From positions 9,913 through 73,912 of the forward strand of contig JAGCSE010000216.1 of assembly GCA_017964325.1 (NCBI GenBank): DNA of 64,000 nucleotides, in the 5' to 3' direction. The notes below the pieces were generated by a model. The model was not told the DNA's origin. It did no database searches and worked only from the letters and a program-made list of their open reading frames with translations. The position numbers and the translations under genes are program-made. This DNA is from Victivallales bacterium. GTDB taxonomy: Bacteria > Verrucomicrobiota > Lentisphaeria > Oligosphaerales > Oligosphaeraceae. Positions 27,217 through 35,999 of this stretch are shown one piece after another (within the stretch, counting starts at the first letter, position 1; each line of letters opens with the position of its first letter).

Positions 27217-28308
27217 TTATGAAAACACGTCATGCACCTTCTCCATGGCATCATCGTGCGACAGTTGATACATATCCATCAATTGTTTGGCAATGTCCTC
27301 CTTGCAAATGCCGAGATTTTTGCACCCCTGGATGAAAAAATATATTGATTTCCTGCGTTCTTTTTCTTCCCCACGTTCCTCCCCTATCTTGATTCCACGT
27401 TCCTCCCCTATCTTGATTCCACGTTCCTCCCCTATCTTGATTCCACGCTCCTCCCCTATCTTGATTCCACGTTCCTCAGACTGTTTTTGCCAAACTTGTT
27501 CAGCATAGTGCATATCGACAACCTCCTCGTTTTCCGGTATTGTAATGGCCAATTTCGTATAAGCGTTAATGACATTTATGGCTTTCCTGGATACTCTCCT
27601 GCATTTTGCACATGCCTCCAAGAATGCTTTTAATTTGTCAGGTTCCTTCTCATAGACGATGTAGGCGGCAACCACACCAATGTCAGAGAAGAAACGGTCT
27701 GGGTCTTCTTCACTTATCTCCTTTAAAGTCAATACATTCAGTCTTACCTCAAGCATTCGTTCTAACAACTTGTCAAGAGGTTCCTGCCGTTGCATATCAG
27801 TCAGCCTATAGTATTTCGACCATTCGTCCACACCCATGTAGAGCACAATGGTAAGCACAAATGGCAGGATATCCTTTTCTGACCATCCTGACAGATAGTC
27901 TCGTTCCGGCTCAACAGCTTCATTCTCCAGATGTTTCTCCACAATCCGTTCCATTGCGAATGTAAGCATCTGGTCCTCATACTGCAAGATGCGCATTGGC
28001 ATACAGGGACACAACGCACTCTGCCCCTCTATTCCCAGCATGAAAATGGACGAGCCTTTCTCATCTGGCAACTCCAGTACCTTCACCGCATCGTGCAACC
28101 GCTCACGATAGGCGGCCATTTTCACATCCCCGCGCCTGTCTTTCACCTCCTTTTTCAACGGGACAGACAGGATGTGGACAGAATCCATATCCTGCAGTTT
28201 CTCTGGATCGACCCAAAAGCCATATTCTCCAAATACAAGATTGAAGATATCTGCAAATACCATATTCACAGATAGATAGGCTTTCAATGCAAAGTTCTTT
28301 TCTCCCAT
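27217..28308 (-). CDS. Rpn/YhgA-like PD-(D/E)XK nuclease family protein
   Basis: A 363-residue protein. The N-terminus NMVFADIFN and the segment MLGIEGQSALCPCMPMRILQYE fit the Rpn/YhgA-like family, whose Glu-x-Gln core belongs to the PD-(D/E)XK nuclease fold. These proteins promote RecA-independent recombination and are spread as multi-copy families. The C-terminal part has four in-frame copies of RGIKIGEE, then a conserved helical tail. The tail is duplicated downstream as a separate frame. It lies just beyond the RHS cassette on the same strand and could mark a rearrangement hot spot. Confidence 0.8.
   Translation of the reverse strand: MGEKNFALKAYLSVNMVFADIFNLVFGEYGFWVDPEKLQDMDSVHILSVPLKKEVKDRRGDVKMAAYRERLHDAVKVLELPDEKGSSIFMLGIEGQSALCPCMPMRILQYEDQMLTFAMERIVEKHLENEAVEPERDYLSGWSEKDILPFVLTIVLYMGVDEWSKYYRLTDMQRQEPLDKLLERMLEVRLNVLTLKEISEEDPDRFFSDIGVVAAYIVYEKEPDKLKAFLEACAKCRRVSRKAINVINAYTKLAITIPENEEVVDMHYAEQVWQKQSEERGIKIGEERGIKIGEERGIKIGEERGIKIGEERGEEKERRKSIYFFIQGCKNLGICKEDIAKQLMDMYQLSHDDAMEKVHDVFS
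27373..27477. repeat. 24-bp coding tandem repeat, about four copies
   Basis: The 24-base unit containing CCTATCTTGATTCCACG is repeated head to tail and encodes RGIKIGEE on the minus strand. Copies are nearly identical at the DNA level (one C/T difference seen), so the array is recent or kept uniform by recombination. A shorter array with the same unit lies at 27057-27149 in the duplicated tail. Confidence 0.9.
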
Positions 28309-28409
28309 CTTATGTCTTCTTTTATCCTAACCAATAGATATTATACATTATCAAACTACATTTTCAATCATTTCTTTTGTTTTTATCAATTTTTTCATAT
28401 TGTCATCTG

Positions 28410-31400
28410 TCAATGCCATTTCAATGCAGTCAAGAGATCGTTGAGCACACATGGATCGGTCCAATAGCTTGAATGGGCTGCCACAGGATTCAGACACCAT
28501 GTCGCGTGCTGTTCGACCTTGGTGAGTTGTGTGTATAATGGAACGTCATTCGAATTGTAACCCATTATTTTCAACAACGGGGCTAAATCGATGACACCAT
28601 CCGCCGGCGAATAGTAGTTCTGCCATTTCCGAAAGCCAAAAGTTGGGAATGTCCATCCCAACGGCGATCCCATGGTTGCCCAAAGCCCGTATGACAAGCA
28701 ACTTAAATTCATGGCATCCCGTGATAAGACCGTCCCCCAACTATGCGCAATCACATTCACATTCAAATACCCCCTCATGGACAACTCAAGCAAAAAATAT
28801 GTAAGACTCAATGTGGCTATCCTATGTGACAATGGATTCGGAATGAACAGCACAAAACCACCACTCTGAAAGCCACTCCATAGAAATTCATACATGTCCT
28901 GATTGCCAGACAAGCTCTCAAGTGTATCTGAAAATGATTCCGACCAATTGACTTCATGTTCTGTCACCCCATGAACGACAACCGTCGCCTCATCATGATA
29001 TTTTTTCCGTATATCTAGCATATCTTGCATCATCTTAGCATGATATATATCATAATAAGCTGTCGTTGCCAATTTTACACCGACATATAGTGCTGCCAGC
29101 TTCAAGGTCAAGGCCATGGTGGCCGTCATGGCGAATTCACCGTTGGCATCACGACCGTTCACAGGATCATTCAAGCAGTACGCATAGCGATGCCACGTCT
29201 GCGGCCGCTTGAAATCCGCAGGATGCCTGTCCACAGAAATGAACCGCCGAATCCAAGGCCAATAAAATCGTCCACGAAGATAGACAAGCCCGCTGGCCTC
29301 ATCCTGCCATTCCCCCGCATATCCAAAGCCATTATGCCCGTCATCGTTCACCCCCCATGTATTATATGTGTATCTTTCTATTTGGTCGCCACTTGCCATC
29401 CCACGAATCCAGCCCTTCGAGTCGCTCCAAACATGACAAATTGTACCATCCTTTACCATCCCCTCAAGTCCCATCCCATAAAAATAACTAGTCAAAGTAC
29501 TAACACCATCGCTTGTCTCCTTCATTTCCAGTAACTGTGCAACACCTTGCCGCGTAACTGTTTCAAAGCAAAATTCACGTTCCAATTCCGAAATTTTACC
29601 TTTTTCATTAAATCTTATATGCTGCCGTCTCAATATTCCCGCCAAATCATATTCAAAAGATATTTCCGTTCGCTTTTCAGGTGTCACGATGACCATCCCC
29701 TCCAGATGACCTACTGCCGACCATGTCCATTCACGTGTCTCATGCTTGTTTCCCTTTGTTTCCATTCGAATCAATTCACCGTTTTCATTCCACTCAAACT
29801 GTGTCTCGCAATGACCGTTTTCATCATCATCAACCATCTTGACTATCTGATCATCATCGTTCATTTGATAACTACGACGTGATATCAAGTTGTCTCTTAT
29901 TCTCCATTCTTCTGATGAGAGATTCCCCACGGCATCATAGTTTCCATGCCAATTTCTATCTTCTGTATCTTTCGACATTTCAAGGTGTTCCTCAACAAGT
30001 CGCCCCCATGCATCATATTTCCAACTCCATGTTTTCGTTGCATCGTCCTCCATTTCCACAGCCTTGACACGCCGTCCATTCCCATCAAGCTGACAACGAG
30101 AAGAATACACAAGTTCTCCTCCCATTCGTATTTCCACTCCGACACATCGCCCACAGGCATCATAGTCATAATTCTTTGTCCAACCATCAGTTGTAACGCT
30201 TTGCATCACTTGACGGCAAGCATTGAAATCATACACAACTTCCCATCCATCAACCGATTCCAAGCCATCAACCGCGTATACAGCCATACCGTCCAACCGC
30301 CCATGCTGGCCACGCATGAAATCCATCTCCAATCCATCGGCTGCAAGTTTCACCACGCCACCTTCTTCGTCAGTGTCCGCCACCCACTTCATACGGCCAT
30401 TTTCTGACTCTGCAACAAGTTTTCCATCAATATTATATGAATATTCCAACACCCCTTCACTGGCCTCCAAACGAATCAACCGCCCATAATCGTCATAAAA
30501 ATGTTCCACTTTGATATCAGCCTCCCCTTCATTCCGCGCCTTCCATGCCCGCATTTCTGAAACACGTCCAAGTTCATCATACGACCATTCCATTCGCCTT
30601 CCGGAAGCCTCCGTCCTCTCCGTCAGTTGACTGCTTCGCCCCAAATAACGATATTTTTCCACACGCCCCAGCGGACTCGTCTCCATGACCACACGCCCCC
30701 AGTCATCCCTTTCGTAACGTCGCTCACGCACCAACGGATCCGTCACCGAAACAAAGCAGCCCCGGCTGTCATATTGATATGTATATGAATAGGCATGGCC
30801 TTCCAATTCAGGTAATTGCACAGCTGTAGGCGAATTGCCTAAATCATAGTCATAGAAAGTCTTACCCCCCTCACCATCCGTCTGTTCCAACACCCTCCCT
30901 TGACAATCTTGGAGCAAACTCCATTCATTTCCATCAGGCCAATGAACTCCTCTCAACCGCCCGAACTTGTCATAATCCATTCTTGTCTCATGGCCTAGGG
31001 CATCCACCTGCCGAACTATATTGCCAATACCATTAAACTCACGCCATTCACAATTACCATAATGGTCGGTTTCACTTGTGCAGTTTCCATTTCCATCATA
31101 CGTATATTTCATTGAATAACCTAATGCGGAAACACGTCTTGTCACCTGTCCCGCAAGGTCATATTCTGTCAGTTCACCTGTTACAATATCTCCAACACTC
31201 TCCAATTCAGTGCGATAACAATCTTCAGACACTTGAACAAGACGTATCTGGGCATTCCGTCGCCGTATTCTGGAATTTTCACGCCCCGTCACATCATAAC
31301 CAAGCATCCATGCTGTTCCAAATGTCATTTTCTCGACAGCCGAGCCATTTATCAAGACAGCGGTTTCAGGCTCTGTCTGCATAATCAACCGTCCACCAAT

Positions 31401-34400
31401 ATCATATACATATCGAACGACCAAACTCTTTTGGACATCTATCTCCTCAACACAACGCCCCGTCACATTATAGCGATACCGTTGATGCTGCCCGTATGAA
31501 GTCCGTCTTTCTGCAACATTCCCCGCACCGTCCCTCACAATCTGTGTCCAATCGCCAAGAGAGTCATGGCTTGAAATTACATTGCCATCCGCATCTCTTT
31601 CATAGAAGACTCCAAATGTTTCAACATCATTTGTTTGTGGATTGAATCCCTGTTGTTTCAATTCCGACACACGACCAGTACTATCATATAAATATTCCTG
31701 ACGAGTTCCCCCGACGAAATCCGTCATCGCCGTCACCCGCCCATTTGAATCATGTTCATAAATGGCGAGTTTCTCGCCATTTTCATCCATTTCAGCCTCC
31801 AATTCACCATTCTTTCCGAACTGTCGCCGCAACACCGCACCGCCAGGCGCAGACACCATATTTGCGTGACCGCTTGAATCATATTCCGCCGTCATCATAC
31901 GCCCCATGGCATCAATCTGTCGAACACATTGACCTTCCGAATTATACACATATTTCGTTACATCACCCCCTCCCGTTCGTCGTGATGTCAGATTCCCTTG
32001 TGAATCAAATACCTGTGTTATAACACGCCCCAATGGATCAGTTCTCTTTACTTCATGGCCTTCAGCATCGTATTCAACCTGTGTCCGCCCACCATCCGCC
32101 TCAATCTTCAATGTAATTCGTCCTGCATTGTCATATCCAAACAATGTTTCATGACCATAGCAATCCGTCTGCAATTCATAGCCGTCTAACGAATCGCGAA
32201 CAGCCGTCGCACTTGCGCCATCGGCATTGTGAAGCCCGCAATATTCGCCCAACTCATTGTATTCCATAGCCATCAGGCAAATGCCGCGACCATTTTCAAT
32301 CCCCGTCAGATGATGTGGGAAACGTGCATTTTCATATTTGTAATGGCGCATTGTCTTTCGTTCACCCGAACTGTCTTGAACAACGCTAGCAAGATTTCCC
32401 ACTGCATCGTATTCATACCGCAATTTATTTCCCGTATCCAAAACAATTTCTATAATTCTCCCCATTTCATCACGTTCCATTTGCAAAACCGTTTTACGAC
32501 TGCCGTCTCTTTGGATATGAGTGATTTCCTTATCATCCAATCGCCAACTTTCACCATTCCGTTTTCTGATTTGCCGTAATTGCAAATCGCCATAGCAATC
32601 AACTATGCTGCTGCCACCATCATCATGGACCATCACGGCTTCGCCCAGCGGCACTCGCTCATACTCGTATTCCGTCCCGTCAACATCCGTCAAAATGAAA
32701 CCAGGAAAATCATAACATTCCCAATCACATTCATTTCCAACCGCTTCCCAATATGGCTCCATGCCAGGAAGCACCATCAACTTGTTGGAAACGACAGGTC
32801 GCAATGTCGCCTTGACACCAGACGGCGCACACCATACGGCATAATAGCAGAACGACCATCCGCCTCCCTCATCAAGATTAAAACGATATGTGCAACGGCG
32901 GCCATCAGGAAGCGTCAATGAAACATCACGGCTTCCACTACTACGCACAGACACCATGTTTCCAACTGCATCAATCACCGTCTCGCGTTCATCATCGATT
33001 TCCCCGCCAGTAGATGAAAAACTCCATGTCCAGCCAAATCCCATCTCGCCATCCCGTAATTCACCGCTTGAATACGATCGCTGTAACTTCACTTCCATGC
33101 CACCAAACAGCACTTTTCCGTCCGTCTCTGTAAACTCGAAAACACCTTGCTGAATCGCCTTTTCAAAATATATATCTCGAACAGATGTAGAGACACCTTT
33201 CTCCCCTGTTACCACCAATTCCAGACGATATCTTCCATTGGATAAACCACTAACATCTAACAGGCCAAGCAAGTCATTGGAAACTAAGTTCTTTCGTGTT
33301 GGAATCCTATATGCCAGATTATCATCTTCAATAGAATTTTGTATATATTTCAACAACCATCCCTGTGACCGCTCCTCCGCCGCACAAGGCAGCAGATTGC
33401 CCAATGTATCCCAAAGACGGAGCATATATCGAGTATCACCATCCTCCGATTTTGCCGTTCCAAATACTTTGATGACCATGTCTTTCATTTGATCACCATC
33501 CATGGGGTCGATGATTTCCGCCACGACTCCCGCTGTCACAACATCCTTTCCCTCAGGTTCGTTCTGTTTCCAAATATCTCCATTGGAATAAACTCCAACG
33601 GTCAAAACATTGGACGTAATCGCCCGATTCGATGCCTTATCCTCCGCCTCGACCATTAATTCATACACACCATCCTCCACTACCCCAAAATCAAACATCA
33701 CCTTTCCATGCTTTTCTTTCAAATCCCATTCTTTTAGCAACTTACCATCAGTCAAATCATACAGACTTGCGGCTATTAATGCAAGATCTTCTTCCTCAAT
33801 GAGATATTCTCCTCTCAACAACACATTTCCATCATCATTCTTTTCCAGCCATGACACAAGTTGGACAATCGGTCTCGTTGAATCCATGATACCCTTTATC
33901 TCTTGAGTATCCTGAAAACCATTGCTTGATACACTTCCAAAAAACTCATATTGTCCATCTTGGCAAATATTTCCATTTTCATCACAACCATCCCAATTCA
34001 CCATGGTTTCACATCCTTCCCCATGATAGGAACGTACTATTGCATTCTGTCCGTTCTTTATATGAATCGTCCAGTTTTCTCCTGATGATGCCTTCAATTT
34101 GATAAAAGTCTTATCTCTCTGAAAACTAGAAGGTTCAACAGAAAATTCTTCTATTCTCGGACACAATTTTCTCAATTCATCCAACTGATAAAACATCCCT
34201 AGAACTGCAAGTCTTCCTGTTCCATCATCTTCAAGCCAATTAATGTCTCCATCCAATTCACGCAAAACAAGCAATATACATCTTGTCAATGACAAATCAT
34301 CAGACAACAACGATATGCGTTCCTGCATCGTTGAAATGTCCACCTTATCCTGCAATTCCATAAAAACCGATTGCCAGACCATGCCTCCATCCCCCAACTG

Positions 34401-35999
34401 CATCAGCCCTGTGTTCTCGCCAACCCAGCATCCACTATCCCCAATCATACCTTCCTTCATCATATCAATAACTGCATTGTTCTCAATCGCCAAGTGCTTA
34501 TTGATAAATATATTTTTCCCATCAGAAAGCATATCTAAAACAGATGACCATGGAGATTGTTTTTTCAAATTCTTCTGAAACATGTCTAGAATGACTCCAG
34601 ATATATCAGCCATTACTGATCTTAAAATAAATAAATGGATATTCTTTTCTTCAAAGTCCAAATGTGTTCCCTCCCCCAATTCTCCAACACCAATATAATA
34701 TCCTGCAACTGTTTTCCCGATATCATCAGTCCATCGCACCCCCTGTTCCACTTTGCTTAACGCCAACCCATCAACATCGCACTTACCCAATACGCCCATA
34801 GCCTGCCGCCTCGCCATATCATGCCAATGACGTGCCAAACAAGCCATTTTCTCATTCCAAGTCATTATCATATCGTCAATATTGACTTCATCATGTCTCA
34901 ATGACAGGCCATAGCCTACCCTTCCGCCACATCCCCCATAATCACGGATTTCGTCTAGCACAGTATCCCCCAACATCCGCCTGAACCTGACTGTGAATGG
35001 TTCACCCAATGCAAACGCACCTTGTCCAATCGCTTTCACATCGCCCGAAATCAATTGTGGATATGCCTTCTTCTGACTGCAATTCTGACCATTTTCCAAT
35101 GACAAAGCTTTTCCATTTAAAACATCAATCCACTGCAAATCAACACTCTGTACATCAACTTGTGGAATTGTCAACTGGCAGACAATCCTGTCGTTACGTA
35201 TGATATCGACAATGACTTTCGTTATATATTTTTCTGGCATTTCATCATATTCTCCATATTCTTCCAGAATGCAGACAGGGTGAATCCCCAAAGCATATCT
35301 GTTCCTATATCCTGGAATATCATCTGAACCATAAAGCTCCGCATCCTCTGTTCCCATTTTCATCAAACGTTGTACAAGTGTCTTACGTCTTTCCAACAAA
35401 TCTTCCACCGGAAAACCACTGCATACTTTGTCATTTTCCAATACATCGAACTGTGCTTTTTCATTTAACATCTTCCGCAAAGCCACTATTTCCTCTTGTG
35501 GAAAAATAGATTCAGACTTGTGTGCCTTCTCACATCCAATCAATGCAGGAAACATATTAACCCACTGTCTTCCACCTTCTTCCAAACTTTCCGATGTCCC
35601 GAAATCAGGAGCATATTGTACATGGCACCGTACCCATGCCATGTCGAAAGCAAATCGTCCGTCTGCCATTTGGCAGCCATTGTTTCCATCACCAAACACA
35701 TCTAGCGGCAACCCTTTCCCCGCTTCCCATGGCAACCATGCCTTCACTTGTTCCATACTTAAACTGACACGTCCTAGCACAAGCCGTGACTCAATGCCTT
35801 CACGTTCCATCATGCTCTTGAACGCCATCGCCAAATCAAGCATCGTCCCCCCACCGCACTGCCATACACACGCTTCATGACGATTCCAGCCACAACTTGG
35901 ACGATGTACCAAACCATCACGGAATTCACAGACTTTCTCCAGCAGACTTCCCCCGAAAACCGTCCCGCACAGCATCAAAATTAATATTATCTTTCTCAT
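28410..35999 (-). CDS. Giant RHS-repeat protein with transglutaminase-like N-terminus and lipase-like C-terminal tip
   Basis: A 2,529-residue protein with a signal peptide (MRKIILILMLCGTVFGG). The N-terminal domain has Cys48 in QCGGGTMLDLAMAF and His126 in RCHVQY, like a transglutaminase core. A long middle part with Ig-like segments leads into more than 25 YD/RHS repeats. The RHS core ends with GRFYWPWIRRFISVDRHP and DPVNGRDANGE. The variable tip of about 230 residues is an alpha/beta hydrolase with Ser2420 in IAHSWG and probable Asp2467 and His2509 (AAHSSYW). I chose the ATG that overlaps the previous stop as ATGA. The likely role is a secreted or surface toxin or adhesive shell releasing a lipase. 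No immunity gene is recognisable. Confidence 0.85.
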   Translation of the reverse strand: MRKIILILMLCGTVFGGSLLEKVCEFRDGLVHRPSCGWNRHEACVWQCGGGTMLDLAMAFKSMMEREGIESRLVLGRVSLSMEQVKAWLPWEAGKGLPLDVFGDGNNGCQMADGRFAFDMAWVRCHVQYAPDFGTSESLEEGGRQWVNMFPALIGCEKAHKSESIFPQEEIVALRKMLNEKAQFDVLENDKVCSGFPVEDLLERRKTLVQRLMKMGTEDAELYGSDDIPGYRNRYALGIHPVCILEEYGEYDEMPEKYITKVIVDIIRNDRIVCQLTIPQVDVQSVDLQWIDVLNGKALSLENGQNCSQKKAYPQLISGDVKAIGQGAFALGEPFTVRFRRMLGDTVLDEIRDYGGCGGRVGYGLSLRHDEVNIDDMIMTWNEKMACLARHWHDMARRQAMGVLGKCDVDGLALSKVEQGVRWTDDIGKTVAGYYIGVGELGEGTHLDFEEKNIHLFILRSVMADISGVILDMFQKNLKKQSPWSSVLDMLSDGKNIFINKHLAIENNAVIDMMKEGMIGDSGCWVGENTGLMQLGDGGMVWQSVFMELQDKVDISTMQERISLLSDDLSLTRCILLVLRELDGDINWLEDDGTGRLAVLGMFYQLDELRKLCPRIEEFSVEPSSFQRDKTFIKLKASSGENWTIHIKNGQNAIVRSYHGEGCETMVNWDGCDENGNICQDGQYEFFGSVSSNGFQDTQEIKGIMDSTRPIVQLVSWLEKNDDGNVLLRGEYLIEEEDLALIAASLYDLTDGKLLKEWDLKEKHGKVMFDFGVVEDGVYELMVEAEDKASNRAITSNVLTVGVYSNGDIWKQNEPEGKDVVTAGVVAEIIDPMDGDQMKDMVIKVFGTAKSEDGDTRYMLRLWDTLGNLLPCAAEERSQGWLLKYIQNSIEDDNLAYRIPTRKNLVSNDLLGLLDVSGLSNGRYRLELVVTGEKGVSTSVRDIYFEKAIQQGVFEFTETDGKVLFGGMEVKLQRSYSSGELRDGEMGFGWTWSFSSTGGEIDDERETVIDAVGNMVSVRSSGSRDVSLTLPDGRRCTYRFNLDEGGGWSFCYYAVWCAPSGVKATLRPVVSNKLMVLPGMEPYWEAVGNECDWECYDFPGFILTDVDGTEYEYERVPLGEAVMVHDDGGSSIVDCYGDLQLRQIRKRNGESWRLDDKEITHIQRDGSRKTVLQMERDEMGRIIEIVLDTGNKLRYEYDAVGNLASVVQDSSGERKTMRHYKYENARFPHHLTGIENGRGICLMAMEYNELGEYCGLHNADGASATAVRDSLDGYELQTDCYGHETLFGYDNAGRITLKIEADGGRTQVEYDAEGHEVKRTDPLGRVITQVFDSQGNLTSRRTGGGDVTKYVYNSEGQCVRQIDAMGRMMTAEYDSSGHANMVSAPGGAVLRRQFGKNGELEAEMDENGEKLAIYEHDSNGRVTAMTDFVGGTRQEYLYDSTGRVSELKQQGFNPQTNDVETFGVFYERDADGNVISSHDSLGDWTQIVRDGAGNVAERRTSYGQHQRYRYNVTGRCVEEIDVQKSLVVRYVYDIGGRLIMQTEPETAVLINGSAVEKMTFGTAWMLGYDVTGRENSRIRRRNAQIRLVQVSEDCYRTELESVGDIVTGELTEYDLAGQVTRRVSALGYSMKYTYDGNGNCTSETDHYGNCEWREFNGIGNIVRQVDALGHETRMDYDKFGRLRGVHWPDGNEWSLLQDCQGRVLEQTDGEGGKTFYDYDLGNSPTAVQLPELEGHAYSYTYQYDSRGCFVSVTDPLVRERRYERDDWGRVVMETSPLGRVEKYRYLGRSSQLTERTEASGRRMEWSYDELGRVSEMRAWKARNEGEADIKVEHFYDDYGRLIRLEASEGVLEYSYNIDGKLVAESENGRMKWVADTDEEGGVVKLAADGLEMDFMRGQHGRLDGMAVYAVDGLESVDGWEVVYDFNACRQVMQSVTTDGWTKNYDYDACGRCVGVEIRMGGELVYSSRCQLDGNGRRVKAVEMEDDATKTWSWKYDAWGRLVEEHLEMSKDTEDRNWHGNYDAVGNLSSEEWRIRDNLISRRSYQMNDDDQIVKMVDDDENGHCETQFEWNENGELIRMETKGNKHETREWTWSAVGHLEGMVIVTPEKRTEISFEYDLAGILRRQHIRFNEKGKISELEREFCFETVTRQGVAQLLEMKETSDGVSTLTSYFYGMGLEGMVKDGTICHVWSDSKGWIRGMASGDQIERYTYNTWGVNDDGHNGFGYAGEWQDEASGLVYLRGRFYWPWIRRFISVDRHPADFKRPQTWHRYAYCLNDPVNGRDANGEFAMTATMALTLKLAALYVGVKLATTAYYDIYHAKMMQDMLDIRKKYHDEATVVVHGVTEHEVNWSESFSDTLESLSGNQDMYEFLWSGFQSGGFVLFIPNPLSHRIATLSLTYFLLELSMRGYLNVNVIAHSWGTVLSRDAMNLSCLSYGLWATMGSPLGWTFPTFGFRKWQNYYSPADGVIDLAPLLKIMGYNSNDVPLYTQLTKVEQHATWCLNPVAAHSSYWTDPCVLNDLLTALKWH

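Noticed and set aside
27373..27477. Possible CRISPR or regulatory repeat
   Set aside because: The 24-bp repeats are in frame within the Rpn-type gene and encode the RGIKIGEE peptide repeat.
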